Origin: JBLIRR01 sp049472395
GTDB taxonomy: Bacteria; SZUA-182; DTGQ01; JBLIRR01
Reading direction: 5' to 3'
DNA: 64,000 nucleotides
Assembly: GCA_049472395.1 (NCBI GenBank)
Contig: JBLIRR010000005.1
Location: 124,001-188,000 of the forward strand
Positions 1-8,412 of this stretch are shown here, one piece after another. Positions within the stretch are counted from its first letter, which is position 1; the number at the start of each line of letters is the position of its first letter. The position numbers and the translations under genes are program-made. The notes under the pieces were generated by a model, which had not been told where the DNA came from, searched no databases, and saw nothing but the letters and a program-made list of their open reading frames with translations.

Positions 1-604
1 GGTGCATACCAGCAAATAAAGGGAGAAAACGCACACATTCTCTTTTAAAAACGCGGGTTGAACACCCAACATCCCGTATGGTTTTGCCTGTAATCCAAGT
101 GCGAGCGCTATTACCAATTTTAGAGGCAATTTTTCTCACCAGATTATCTTCCCGTTTCTTTCTATAACCATTGACCATGTCGACTCCTTGAGAATAGAGA
201 ACATTGGCTAAATAAGGAATATCTGCCGGATCATTTTGAAGGTCCCCATCTAATGTAGCCAAAATGCTGCCTTTACTCTCCTTAAATCCTGCCCAGAGAG
301 CGGCTGATTGCCCCGCATTATGTTCAAAAGAAAGATATCGATGGTGATGAGCGTCCCTTTGACAAAGTTCCTTTAGAATTGGCAGACTATGATCTGTCGA
401 GCCATCATCGATCCAAATACATTCCCAGGACCATGGGCGTGTGTTCATGGCCTGATTGATCCTATCCTTTAATTCTTTGATACTCCCAGCTTCATCCTTA
501 AGAGGAATAATAATCGAGATATCGATAAGTTGTGGTCTTAGTGGCTTTTCTTTATGAAAAATTATTTTAGCCGAGTCACTAATGATTTTTTTAATATATA
601 TCAT
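1..604 (-). CDS. Family 2 glycosyltransferase, partial (DPMS/GtrB-like)
   Basis: The C-terminal part lies beyond the window edge; about 201 residues are visible. The protein should transfer a sugar from a nucleotide donor, probably to a polyprenyl phosphate, at the inner face of the cytoplasmic membrane. Visible GT2 signatures are the N-terminal strand 'DISIIIPLKDEAGS', the 'WIDDGSTD' nucleotide-binding motif, the 'EHNAGQSAALWAGF' segment and the DxD-type 'LDGDLQNDP'. This pattern is typical of dolichyl-phosphate mannosyltransferase/GtrB-like enzymes; membrane helices, if any, would lie in the missing part. The ATG at 602-604 is preceded by GAGAGG about 10 nt upstream. An earlier ATG out of frame runs into a stop. 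The acceptor sugar cannot be told from the sequence. Confidence 0.9.
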   Translation of the reverse strand, partial: MIYIKKIISDSAKIIFHKEKPLRPQLIDISIIIPLKDEAGSIKELKDRINQAMNTRPWSWECIWIDDGSTDHSLPILKELCQRDAHHHRYLSFEHNAGQSAALWAGFKESKGSILATLDGDLQNDPADIPYLANVLYSQGVDMVNGYRKKREDNLVRKIASKIGNSARTWITGKTIRDVGCSTRVFKRECVRFLPLFAGMH

Positions 605-911
605 CCCTCTTTTTTTCCTCTCATATCACTTCTTAAAGACCGTCTTGCTTTGTTTTGTAACTACTTAATATTACTACGCTATATGCATACGAAATACCAA
701 GATATTCTATGAATTATGAACTTATTTTAAAATAAAATTATATTTAGAAAGGCACGAAGAAGAGAAAAATATTATAGATTTTATACGGAAGATATATACT
801 GTTTATGACAAAAAGGCGCAGCTTTTCATTTACACAACAAATCCTTCATTACTACTTGCAGCTCTTTTTCCCAGAATCTTTTAATAAATTTATAAGAGGG
901 TGGCAGCTTCC
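605..911. other. Intergenic, no gene seen
   Basis: AT-rich spacer between two minus-strand genes. No open frame with coding character and no convincing hairpin terminator was found. It presumably carries the promoter of the glycosyltransferase gene. Confidence 0.6.
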
Positions 912-1301
912 TTAAGAATCCTGTTTTGAGAGCATCTTCTTATAATGGTCAGAATGGATTATTACTGTATTTTTTTTATCCATATCATTGCTGTTAGGGC
1001 CAGGATCGTTACTATCATGTAGAGAAAACTTTATTGAATGCTCTCCAATGAGAATCTCATCTCCATCTTTCAATTCATGTTGACGGATTTGTTTTTGATT
1101 CACATAAGTACCATTGGTACTACTTAAATCTTCGATAAGAATCTTATTTTTTTCTTTCATAATTATCGCATGGTGCTTTGAAACAGCATCATTATTGATT
1201 TTTATAAGGTTATCGGAATGTCGGCCAATAGTGATAAATTCATCATTTGTTATATATTGGTTGAGTATTTTACCTTTAAATTCGAGTATCATTTTAATCA
1301 T
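912..1301 (-). CDS. FHA-domain protein (phosphothreonine-binding)
   Basis: A small cytoplasmic protein of 129 residues that is almost entirely one forkhead-associated domain, the module that docks onto phosphothreonine peptides. The fold's conserved residues are visible: 'TIGRHSDN' (Gly26-Arg27), 'VSKHHA' (Ser41, His44) and 'LSSTNGTYVN' (Asn63-Gly64), followed by the 'LKDGDEILIG' strand. The tail of about 30 residues is polar and looks unstructured. The start at 1301 has an AAGGAAATAGGCA stretch just upstream. No Ser/Thr kinase is seen in the window, so its partner is unknown. Confidence 0.88.
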   Translation of the reverse strand: MIKMILEFKGKILNQYITNDEFITIGRHSDNLIKINNDAVSKHHAIIMKEKNKILIEDLSSTNGTYVNQKQIRQHELKDGDEILIGEHSIKFSLHDSNDPGPNSNDMDKKNTVIIHSDHYKKMLSKQDS

Positions 1302-1588
1302 TGCCTATTTCCTTAAATATATAATGATATAAAATTATTCCCTTATTATTTATATATCATATTATCGGTATAAATCATAAACTTATTTGATAAATTTATC
1401 TTATTTTATCAATATTATTTCTTGAGATTTTATTTCGAACTGCTTTGGAAGGTTGTGATGCCACTAGTTTTCTGCATATTTTTCTAAGCTAAGAAGCAAA
1501 AAAACTACCTATCTACCATTAAATTACTTTTTATTCCGATGAGAAAGAAGAGGGAACAGTAATTTAATGACAGAAGATGAGGAACACA

Positions 1589-1816
1589 ATGAGTAAAGAT
1601 AAAATACGTGTGCAGTTTGATATGAGTAAGGAGTCGGTTGAGAAACTTGACAACCTCTGCAGCAAGCTTTCGGCGCCTTCGCGCGCTCAGGTTGTTAAAA
1701 TGGCATTAGGCATACTCCATATACTCGTAGAGGAATTTAAAGATAAAGGAGTCCTCTATTTAGAAAGAAACGGTGAAAAAACACAAATCATTATTCCCGG
1801 TATAACGGGCACCTGA
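1589..1816 (+). CDS. Ribbon-helix-helix-like small protein
   Basis: A protein of 75 residues. It begins with a basic beta-strand ('KDKIRVQFDM') followed by 'SKESVEKLDNLCSKL' and 'RAQVVKMALGILHIL', the strand-helix-helix pattern of MetJ/Arc-type DNA-binding or antitoxin-like proteins. I chose the ATG at 1589 rather than 1577 because GAGG lies 8 nt upstream and because the paralogue at 2853-3158 starts in the same way. The C-terminus ('LYLERNGEKTQIIIPG') is shared with that paralogue. The target is unknown; autoregulation would be usual for such a protein, but nothing in the sequence shows it. Confidence 0.65.
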   Translation: MSKDKIRVQFDMSKESVEKLDNLCSKLSAPSRAQVVKMALGILHILVEEFKDKGVLYLERNGEKTQIIIPGITGT

Positions 1817-2259
1817 TAAGAGAAATAGCCACTGATTATTTTTTTTCCTTCCTTAAAGATTATCCCTACACATATAATTATTTGAGAAAAAATTATTTGA
1901 AAAATGAGTAATAATGGAGTATAATATACGTAGATAATACCATTTAAAAGAGGAGTTAGAATATACTGTAATGAGTAATATCCGAGGGCCCCCTTTATAA
2001 ATTTATAGTAAAGGGGGAAATAACTTAGATTTATGTTATGGTTTATACCTACAAGATACTGCGGAAAAATTTTGACCACAGGCGGCCGCAACTTTAATTG
2101 ATCTTCAAAATAGTATTTGGCTTACAATATTTACTTGAAGATAGCAGCCACCAGTGGCAAAACCATAATATATTTATTATGATTCAATGTCAAATAAAGT
2201 CTTTAAACCGCAATTGGTCACAACAGAATTGCTGACCTTATAATGAAAGGAGAAGACTT
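1817..2259. other. Intergenic, no gene seen
   Basis: AT-rich 443-bp spacer. Short reading frames here have no family resemblance. The end (about 2245-2255) supplies the AAAGGAG ribosome-binding site of the next gene. Confidence 0.55.
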
Positions 2260-2769
2260 ATGAACGAGAAAGCTAAATATTTAATATTATTTTTTTTAGT
2301 TATATATATGGTAATGATGCCGAATACAGGAGGAAAAGCACAGATACCTGGGTATCAATTCATGCAGCCTTTTATAACTGCCGATCCATTCGGTAATCTA
2401 TCAGTAGTGGTTCCTGGAAATGGCCTATTAGAGGAAATTAAGAAAAGCAATCCTTATGAATGCCTTATGATCCTCCGATGCTATCCTTTTAAAGGTTTTT
2501 ATAGCATTATGCCCCACCATGGATCCATTTTTAACATGTATGGTGTTCCGCTTCCCTATGCTTTTAATATTGATAACATCTTAGATCTTATAGAAATTTC
2601 ATGTGAACAAAACTACCGCTATATACTTCTGATGCGACTATCAGACCCATCACTCTGTATGCTCTCTTTACCAATTCCTCCGGAAGATTTATACAATATG
2701 TACCCTCTACAAATGCCAATGATACTGGGAACGCCTGAAAGGAGTGCGCGTAGTAGAGGATTTTTTTAG
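2260..2769 (+). CDS. Predicted secreted protein, unknown function
   Basis: A protein of 169 residues with a clear Sec signal peptide: Lys at positions 4 and 6, a hydrophobic core 'YLILFFLVIYMVMM' and a likely cleavage after 'GGKA' near residue 28. The mature part is rich in Pro, Tyr and Met and has three to four cysteines ('YECLMILRCYPF', 'ISCEQNYRY', 'PSLCML'), which could form disulphides outside the cytoplasm. It matches no family I recognise. AAAGGAG sits 8 nt before the ATG. A strong terminator follows at 2808, so it is likely a single-gene transcript. Confidence 0.6.
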   Translation: MNEKAKYLILFFLVIYMVMMPNTGGKAQIPGYQFMQPFITADPFGNLSVVVPGNGLLEEIKKSNPYECLMILRCYPFKGFYSIMPHHGSIFNMYGVPLPYAFNIDNILDLIEISCEQNYRYILLMRLSDPSLCMLSLPIPPEDLYNMYPLQMPMILGTPERSARSRGFF

Positions 2770-2807
2770 ATAGGGAGGATAAATATTCTCTGATATTCTT
2801 GATTTTC

Positions 2808-2845
2808 GCCCCTGCCTTATTTTGAGGGCAGGGGCTATTTTTTTT
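2808..2845 (+). terminator. Rho-independent terminator
   Basis: Perfect 9-bp GC-rich stem (GCCCCTGCC / GGCAGGGGC, 2808-2816 and 2827-2835) with a 10-nt loop, followed by a T-rich run on the plus strand. It ends the secreted-protein transcript; the converging minus-strand gene ends only 8 bp further on. Confidence 0.9.
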
Positions 2846-2852
2846 ACCCTTT

Positions 2853-3158
2853 TTAGTCAAAGAAACCTGGTATGACGATATATCTTCTCTCACCATTTTT
2901 TTCGAAGTAAAGGCGTCCTCCATCTTCTTCTTTTAATTTTAATAAAGCCTCCAGCAGACTTAATGCCATTTTAATAGTATAAGCTCGTGTAGGAGCGGCA
3001 AGTTTTTTCCCCAGGGTATCAAGTTTATCAACCGACTCCTTACTCATATCGAACTGTACGCGTAGTTTATCTTTCGCAGTATGTTTTTTCCCCATGGCAT
3101 CAAGTTTATCAACCGACTCCTGACTCATATGGGCCTGCACGCCTAGCTTATCTTTCAT
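2853..3158 (-). CDS. Ribbon-helix-helix-like protein with duplicated N-terminus
   Basis: A 101-residue paralogue of the protein at 1589-1816. The DNA-binding-like strand and first helix occur twice in tandem: residues 2-28 ('KDKLGVQAHMSQESVDKLD...') and residues 29-55 ('KDKLRVQFDMSKESVDKLD...'). The second unit runs straight into the shared helix 2 ('RAYTIKMALSLLEALLKL') and the C-terminal 'LYFEKNGERRYIVIPG'. The second unit is closer to the single copy in the paralogue, so the first is probably the added and drifting one. ATG with AAAGGAG at good spacing. The gene converges on the secreted-protein gene. Function as regulator or antitoxin is inferred from the fold pattern only. Confidence 0.65.
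   Translation of the reverse strand: MKDKLGVQAHMSQESVDKLDAMGKKHTAKDKLRVQFDMSKESVDKLDTLGKKLAAPTRAYTIKMALSLLEALLKLKEEDGGRLYFEKNGERRYIVIPGFFD
2994..3155 (-). repeat. 81-bp in-frame tandem duplication
   Basis: Two adjacent 81-bp units (3075-3155 and 2994-3074) encode 27-residue repeats at the start of the small protein above. Long identical blocks such as the segment encoding 'ESVDKLD' remain at the DNA level, so the duplication is fairly recent. Confidence 0.85.
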
Positions 3159-3582
3159 GGAAGTCTCCTTTGTTCTATATATTCAATAGAAAATTTTATT
3201 TTCCCTTACATTATATATTACTCATTTTTTACTCTTTTTTCAATATATATTATTATTTTTTATCTCTCCCTATATCAGTATAAAAATATTTATTCATTCT
3301 GTTAAAATATGCATTGTATTTACATTGTTATATTAAATAAAATATTAAATGTAAAGATAGTAAGATATAAATTTGAGACTCGTCTAGTCATATAAATGAG
3401 TATATTAGGATGATTTATTAAATACATATTCCTTTATTATTATTGATAAAATATTTATTAAAGAATAAAAAGAAAAAAAGAAAGGGGGAGGTGGCACATG
3501 AGGGCACTTTTAAGGAATAGGTTATGTTATATATGTAGTGATCCTATTAGATTAATCCTTTAAAAATTGGGGGAAGAAGGAG
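3159..3582. other. Intergenic, very AT-rich, no gene seen
   Basis: A 424-bp spacer between divergently oriented genes, strongly A+T rich. It must contain both promoters, but no single box stands out. No reading frame with coding character. Confidence 0.55.
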
Positions 3583-3795
3583 ATGTGTGGGCCAATAAGC
3601 AGTGAACACAAAGAGATAATAAAATATGCAATGGATGAGAAGAAAAGAAAGATAATAGATATAGACGACTATAGAAAGGGGTGGTACATTGAAAACTTTA
3701 TTATATATGATCTGGAGGAAACAGAAGAAAATAATATGGTATTTACTCCTTACCCACGGTATATATCCCTCACCTATCCAAGTTTATATCTATAA
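3583..3795 (+). CDS. Small hypothetical protein (70 aa)
   Basis: An open frame preceded by a purine-rich GGGGGAAGAAGGAG and followed immediately by a hairpin terminator, which supports a real short gene. The product is charged in its first half (KKRKIIDIDDYRKG) and acidic in the middle (LEETEENN). It has no signal peptide or membrane segment. I do not recognise a family. A chance frame cannot be excluded. Confidence 0.4.
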   Translation: MCGPISSEHKEIIKYAMDEKKRKIIDIDDYRKGWYIENFIIYDLEETEENNMVFTPYPRYISLTYPSLYL

Positions 3796-3799
3796 GTTT

Positions 3800-3842
3800 A
3801 AAAGGAGAGGAAGATTCCCATGACCTTTCTCTCCTTTTTTCA
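3800..3842 (+). terminator. Rho-independent terminator
   Basis: 10-bp stem AAAAGGAGAG / CTCTCCTTTT (3800-3809 and 3829-3838) closing a 19-nt loop and running into a T tract. It sits directly behind the small gene at 3583-3795. Confidence 0.75.
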
Positions 3843-3935
3843 ATAGAACGTATCTATACTCCGCAATCTTGACAGTTGTGTTCAAAGAATGTTGGGGATT
3901 TGTATACTGAAATAGTCCACATACTTAATAAGGGA

Positions 3936-4679
3936 TTATTTCCCGAACAAATTTTCAATTCTCGCCCGCACCTCTGGCTGAGCGAACGATAATTTATGCA
4001 TCTTAAGTTCCCTGACAATCACTGATGGAAGCTCTGAGCGTATACTGTAAGTTAATTGTTTTTTTAATAGTTTCAATGATAATGAAGGTTTATCCGCCAA
4101 TTCCTTTGCTGCTTCCATGGCAATTGGAATCACATCCGCTTTTCTCACAATCTTCATGGGAGCGCCTCTTTCTTTGAGCTGTCGTCCATAATAGTTGGCT
4201 GCTGTTAATAACATTTCAGAACCAAGGGCTTCTCCAAATTTTTTAGGAATAATGTAGGTGCCTCCCATACCGGGTGTAAACCCGTATTTCATAAAATTCG
4301 TGCTGTATATACACTCTTCTCCCATAACGATGATGTCTGCATAGCTTCCGAAAACCAACCCCCCACCCAAGGCATGGCCCTGCATTGCCGCAATCACAGG
4401 CTGCTCACATTGAAGTAGTACATCAAAAAACTGAAGATCAGTAAATTGTAGTTTTCCCTCCATGATTCCGAGAAGCTCCTCTTTCGTCCCTCCGCAGGAG
4501 AAATAATTATCATAGCCATGGATAACCACTACTTTGATCCCCGGACTATGTGCAATTCTATTAAATACATCCGTGAGTCCCGCATTGAAGGATTGCGAAA
4601 AGGTATTCTTATGCTCTCTCTCTTCCATAATGACAATCCCAATATCCCCTTCTTGAATGAGTCGTATTACCTCTGTCAT
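3936..4679 (-). CDS. pksI: Beta-branching enoyl-CoA hydratase-like decarboxylase (ECH2, PksI type)
   Basis: A crotonase-fold protein of 247 residues and the last gene of the polyketide operon. In beta-branching it decarboxylates the 3-methylglutaconyl-ACP made by ECH1 to give the methyl-branched enoyl-ACP. The oxyanion-hole segment is 'GHALGGGLVFGSYAD' (residues 101-115), and 'NFMKYGFTPGMGGTYIIP' is characteristic of the PksI/BaeI/MupK group rather than of fatty-acid hydratases. Lys76 and His228 stand about 152 residues apart, the spacing expected of the catalytic Lys/His pair known from the curacin ECH2 (inference). It lies 60 bp behind ECH1, with AAGGAAG as ribosome-binding site. No terminator is obvious downstream. 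Confidence 0.9.
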   Translation of the reverse strand: MTEVIRLIQEGDIGIVIMEEREHKNTFSQSFNAGLTDVFNRIAHSPGIKVVVIHGYDNYFSCGGTKEELLGIMEGKLQFTDLQFFDVLLQCEQPVIAAMQGHALGGGLVFGSYADIIVMGEECIYSTNFMKYGFTPGMGGTYIIPKKFGEALGSEMLLTAANYYGRQLKERGAPMKIVRKADVIPIAMEAAKELADKPSLSLKLLKKQLTYSIRSELPSVIVRELKMHKLSFAQPEVRARIENLFGK

Positions 4680-4739
4680 GATTCTTATCTTCCTTATGTT
4701 TCATGTTTTAAGTATGTTTTAATAAGAGCATGTGAGCAC

Positions 4740-5519
4740 TCAATCATTATGAGAATTCTTTGCCCCTTCCCATGGGAATTGCTGATAATTTAAATAATTC
4801 AATACATTTTCCCTCACCTTTGGAAGGGACTTTAATCGTGAAAGCTCTTCTGTCGCCCTTTTTTCCATATCCTCAGTGAGTATCCACATATCCCTGAAGT
4901 ACTGTTTCATACTGCGCAAAGTGGTCTTGTCGATATGGGCGATGCGAAGCTTAATGCGCCGTATACTCTCTAAGGGTGACTCGCTCATCTCATCAACCAA
5001 CTGCACATTATAAGCCTCCTTGGCCGAGATCGGCATAGTGGTAAGGGTCATGCGGTAGGCGACCTGGAATCCCACCCGCCGAATTAAAAATGGAGTGACG
5101 CACGCAGGGAGCAATCCCCATAATGCCTCCGACAGACTAAATTGAGAGCGCGGCGATGCAATCACAAAATCGCTTGCCGCCGCCAATCCGACCCCTCCTG
5201 CTATGACACGGCCATCCACGTTGGCAATGATGACCTTCGGCATCATGGTAAAACGCTTGATCGTCTCCATATACAAAGAGGAAAAATCATTCGATCCTTC
5301 CTCGGCAAAGGAATCCTTAAAGTCCATACCCGTGCAAAAAACACCATTTTGTCCTTCTATGATGATCATTGTGCATGAGGGGTCCTTCTCTGCGTTATCA
5401 AGGGCTTGGTTAATCTCCTTGAGCATTGTCCGGTCTATACTGTTCTTCTGTGCCAACCGGTTGAGCATAATCGTGATGCTCCCCTTGGATTTATTCACTA
5501 AAATTGTTTCATAATCCAT
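4740..5519 (-). CDS. pksH: Beta-branching enoyl-CoA hydratase-like dehydratase (ECH1, PksH type)
   Basis: A crotonase-fold protein of 259 residues. It should dehydrate the HMG-type intermediate on the PKS carrier protein to 3-methylglutaconyl-ACP. Signatures of the PksH/BaeH/MupJ group are 'VFCTGMDF' (residues 60-67), the oxyanion-hole stretch 'GRVIAGGVGLAAASDFVIA' (103-121) and 'FSLSEALWGLLPACVTPFLI' (127-146), with Glu131 in the usual catalytic place. The start has AGAAGGAAAG upstream. The stop of the HMG-synthase gene is 23 bp away, so the genes are co-transcribed and probably act as a unit. Confidence 0.92.
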   Translation of the reverse strand: MDYETILVNKSKGSITIMLNRLAQKNSIDRTMLKEINQALDNAEKDPSCTMIIIEGQNGVFCTGMDFKDSFAEEGSNDFSSLYMETIKRFTMMPKVIIANVDGRVIAGGVGLAAASDFVIASPRSQFSLSEALWGLLPACVTPFLIRRVGFQVAYRMTLTTMPISAKEAYNVQLVDEMSESPLESIRRIKLRIAHIDKTTLRSMKQYFRDMWILTEDMEKRATEELSRLKSLPKVRENVLNYLNYQQFPWEGAKNSHND

Positions 5520-5542
5520 ATAACTTTCCTTCTTACTTCTCC

Positions 5543-6775
5543 TTATGACCGATCATATTCCCTATGGTAATTTTTGATCTTTTTAAGTACCAATAATCTT
5601 TGTCCCTTAAGTGAGTGTTCATAAATTTCGGCATAGGAAGAGACATCTACATCCTTATCCTTTATTCCGAATATCCATTCCGTATTTAAATCTATAAGCC
5701 TGTCATATTCTTCCATAGTGAGCGCATATCTACTCTCAAGTCTCTCTCCAATTCTCATGTCCTGCATGGCAGCCTTTGACCGTGAGCTGATAAGCCCGCT
5801 ATAGAATTCTGACGAACACCCTGAACCGTAAGAGAAAAGGCCAACCCGTTGAAATCCGTTTAAACTCGCATGATCTATAAGGCTGCTCAGTGCAAAATAG
5901 AGCGAAGCAGAATAGACATTACCCACTTTCACACAGTAACGCAGTGAAGGCATCACTCTTTTTTGATAATCCTCTTCAATTTCATTTCCATGAGCTTTGA
6001 CAAATTGCCGCATCATCTTGCGATGCGCTCCTTTGACCATACCGGCAAAGGGAGTATGAAAGGCAAGATAATCAAAGGTCTCACCAAAGTGTGCGCCCTC
6101 TACTTTTTCCTCATACGCCTTGTAACTATTCTCAAGACAATCAAGATAAGAGAGCAAGGACAAATCAGGGTCCCCTGTCTCAATGTCCGGCAAGGGCCGA
6201 TAGGTATCCATTACCTCATAACTATAATAGCCGGTTGCACCAAGATCCACTTCAAGAACCTCAGGTTTATTGCTCACCAACATTGCTGCCGCCCCGACTC
6301 CTTGTGACGGCTCAGCATAGGTCATCCTCACTGCGGCACGGGCAATATCGGTGGCTATTACCAGGGCCTTGGCACCGGGTGATACGTTAGCCGCAATAAA
6401 ACAACAGGCCATATGCAGTGATGCTGTCCCTGCATAGCAGGCTTGTTTCACTTCAAACAAACGGCAGTTTCTGCTCAATCCAAGGTAATCATGGATATAG
6501 GTACTCATGGCTTTTCCGAAGTCAAGGCCCGATTCGCTACAGGCGATTACCATCTCTATCCGGTTTCTCTCTTCCTCGGTGAGCTTCTCGATAATGGGTT
6601 TTGCCGCGTTCACTGCATTGGTAATGGGATCTTCGCAGGGAAGGCCCACAGATTTTTTTTCCATTAGCAAATTATCAAACCGTTCCAAATCAAGGCCTCG
6701 TGCTTTAAACAGGGTTCGAACATCGATATATGCAGACCCTCCGTATATATTCAATGCTTCAATACCAACTTCCAT
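5543..6775 (-). CDS. pksG: HMG-CoA synthase-like enzyme for polyketide beta-branching (PksG type)
   Basis: A thiolase-fold enzyme of 410 residues, normal for the PksG/BaeG/CurD/MupH family. It condenses the acetyl group made on the donor ACP with a beta-keto-acyl chain on a PKS ACP, giving an HMG-like adduct. The catalytic triad is present: Glu81 in 'ACSESGLDFG', Cys113 in 'EVKQACYAGTASLHMA' and His240 in 'LAFHTPFAGMVKGAH'. AAAGGAG precedes the ATG, inside the end of the KS gene (4-bp gap). Its neighbours are the decarboxylative KS upstream and the two ECH genes downstream, the classical cassette. Confidence 0.95.
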   Translation of the reverse strand: MEVGIEALNIYGGSAYIDVRTLFKARGLDLERFDNLLMEKKSVGLPCEDPITNAVNAAKPIIEKLTEEERNRIEMVIACSESGLDFGKAMSTYIHDYLGLSRNCRLFEVKQACYAGTASLHMACCFIAANVSPGAKALVIATDIARAAVRMTYAEPSQGVGAAAMLVSNKPEVLEVDLGATGYYSYEVMDTYRPLPDIETGDPDLSLLSYLDCLENSYKAYEEKVEGAHFGETFDYLAFHTPFAGMVKGAHRKMMRQFVKAHGNEIEEDYQKRVMPSLRYCVKVGNVYSASLYFALSSLIDHASLNGFQRVGLFSYGSGCSSEFYSGLISSRSKAAMQDMRIGERLESRYALTMEEYDRLIDLNTEWIFGIKDKDVDVSSYAEIYEHSLKGQRLLVLKKIKNYHREYDRS

Positions 6776-6779
6776 ATCT

Positions 6780-8051
6780 CTAATCTCCTTTATTTAATAG
6801 TATGCTTGTATTGATTCCCCCAAATCCGAATGAATTGCTGATGGCTTTCTTAATATCAGCCTGCACGGCGCTCTTACCGCAAAACCGACACTGCGGATCA
6901 ATGGGATTATCGAGGTTGATATTAGGATGCACGTATCCTTCTCTCATTTGAATGATGGTAGCAATACACTCTATAATACCCGCTGCGTATAAACAGTGGC
7001 CGGTTAAGCCTTTTGTTGCATTTATCCATATATCGGAAACCCGTTTATTGAATGTTCTCCTGATAGCTCTTATTTCAGTCTCATCCCCAAGTGGCGATGA
7101 TGTCCCATGGGTATTAATATAATCAATATCGGAGACTTTGAGCCGGGCTTGCCCCATGACAGATTCCATGGCTCGCATCTCTCCCTCCTCATTCGGATCC
7201 GAAAGCCGGTTACCGTCAAGTAGAAGTGCCCCACCTGCTATCTCAGCCATTACTTTTATTTTTCGATGTTCCGCACAGGTGCCTGATTCCAAAATAAGGC
7301 AGCCGCATCCCTGCCCATAGATGAATCCTTCATGATCCCTGTCAAAAGGCCGACATGCTTTAAAGGGCTGATCGGCAAAACGTTTCCCTCCCATGGCCCC
7401 AATGCTGCAAAAGCCTTGTATTTCCATTGGTGAAAGGTCAGCCATAGATCCTACTACCATGCAGGCATCAACAATGCCCAATTGTATAAGCTGCATGCCT
7501 TTAATAATAGCTACGTTGCCACTGGCAGAGGCCCCACCCACGGTGCAACCTTCACCCTGTATGGCAAAAATCTCGCTCAATGTCCCTACCTGGTCGGTAT
7601 CCATGAAATGGAGCGCATAGCGTGGATTAAGGTATTCGGGGTTCTGCGTAAATTTTTCATACAGTCCATATTGATATTTGCTTGTAAGATTCTGCCCTGC
7701 TATGATGACTCCTATGCGGCCGGAGGGAATCGGCTCTTCATGGAGCATTGCTTCTTTCCATGCCTCTAAAGCAGCAATCACAGAGCATTGCACTGCATAA
7801 GGTGAACGTCTGGCAGCTCGTTGTGCTTTTTGAACGAGTGTGTCCGCACCGCACGATCTTTCCTTGAGAAGAGCATCAAATGAGAAATCATTTATTTCTG
7901 CACCAATCGAGACTGGTATGGGAGGGTGACCCTCATAATGCAAGCGACCTATCCCACTTTTGCCATCTTTTAAGGATTGTGCAAAGGTTCTGATAGTGCT
8001 GCCTATTGAGCAGACGATGCCCATTCCTGTAATGACTACTGGTTGTTTCAT
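6780..8051 (-). CDS. pksF: Decarboxylative ketosynthase of the beta-branching cassette (PksF type)
   Basis: A discrete ketosynthase of 423 residues that does not elongate. It decarboxylates malonyl on the partner ACP to acetyl-ACP, the donor for the HMG synthase. The active-site Cys is replaced by Ser175 in 'TVGGASASGNVA', the diagnostic change of PksF/CurC/MupG. The two histidines remain (His314 in 'NTHGTSSPLGD', His351 in 'TKGLTGHCLYAAG'). The family's FabF-like ends are complete ('MKQPVVITGMGIVCSIG' to 'NSFGFGGINTSIL'). The ribosome-binding site is weak (AAAGAAAG). The gene lies between the donor ACP and the HMG synthase. Confidence 0.94.
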   Translation of the reverse strand: MKQPVVITGMGIVCSIGSTIRTFAQSLKDGKSGIGRLHYEGHPPIPVSIGAEINDFSFDALLKERSCGADTLVQKAQRAARRSPYAVQCSVIAALEAWKEAMLHEEPIPSGRIGVIIAGQNLTSKYQYGLYEKFTQNPEYLNPRYALHFMDTDQVGTLSEIFAIQGEGCTVGGASASGNVAIIKGMQLIQLGIVDACMVVGSMADLSPMEIQGFCSIGAMGGKRFADQPFKACRPFDRDHEGFIYGQGCGCLILESGTCAEHRKIKVMAEIAGGALLLDGNRLSDPNEEGEMRAMESVMGQARLKVSDIDYINTHGTSSPLGDETEIRAIRRTFNKRVSDIWINATKGLTGHCLYAAGIIECIATIIQMREGYVHPNINLDNPIDPQCRFCGKSAVQADIKKAISNSFGFGGINTSILLNKGD

Positions 8052-8104
8052 TATCGTTACTTTCTTTATAACCTTTGCCCTTTGAACCTTTGAATTGTTA
8101 AGAT

Positions 8105-8353
8105 TTAGTTCAATTTTGCCTTTTCATGGAAAAAATTAACCAGGCCTTCAATATTCTTAATCTCTCCGAATTCAACGAGCGGCACTTTAATGCGGAGAGC
8201 TTCCATTGTCATGGTTACAATCTCCATCCTGTCAATGGAATTTGCTCCCAGATCCTTAAGCCGTTGATGAATCTCTATTGCCTCCTCCGGTATATCAGGT
8301 AGAATCTCTATAATGTTTTTCTTTACAATGGAGAAAATCTCATCTTTCGTCAT
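8105..8353 (-). CDS. acpK: Donor acyl carrier protein of the beta-branching cassette (AcpK type)
   Basis: A stand-alone ACP of 82 residues. It should carry malonyl and then acetyl for the HMG synthase. The phosphopantetheine site is Ser39 in 'DLGANSIDRMEIV', a motif typical of AcpK/CurB-like donors and different from the ACPs in the large synthases here. I chose the ATG at 8353, with AAAAGGAGAG just upstream, over an in-frame ATG 17 codons earlier that has no good site. It is activated by a phosphopantetheinyl transferase, which is not in the window. Confidence 0.92.
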   Translation of the reverse strand: MTKDEIFSIVKKNIIEILPDIPEEAIEIHQRLKDLGANSIDRMEIVTMTMEALRIKVPLVEFGEIKNIEGLVNFFHEKAKLN

Positions 8354-8412
8354 TCCTTCTCTCCTTTTAATAATTATTCTCATATTAAAAACATCTTTAA
8401 GCAAAAATCATA

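Noticed and set aside
1114..1332. Hydrophobic 72-codon frame on the plus strand
   Set aside because: It overlaps the FHA gene on the other strand and has no ribosome-binding site; its hydrophobicity is a by-product of the complementary strand.
6700..6730. GGTTCGAAC-like T-arm of a tRNA
   Set aside because: It lies inside the HMG-synthase gene and no cloverleaf can be drawn around it.
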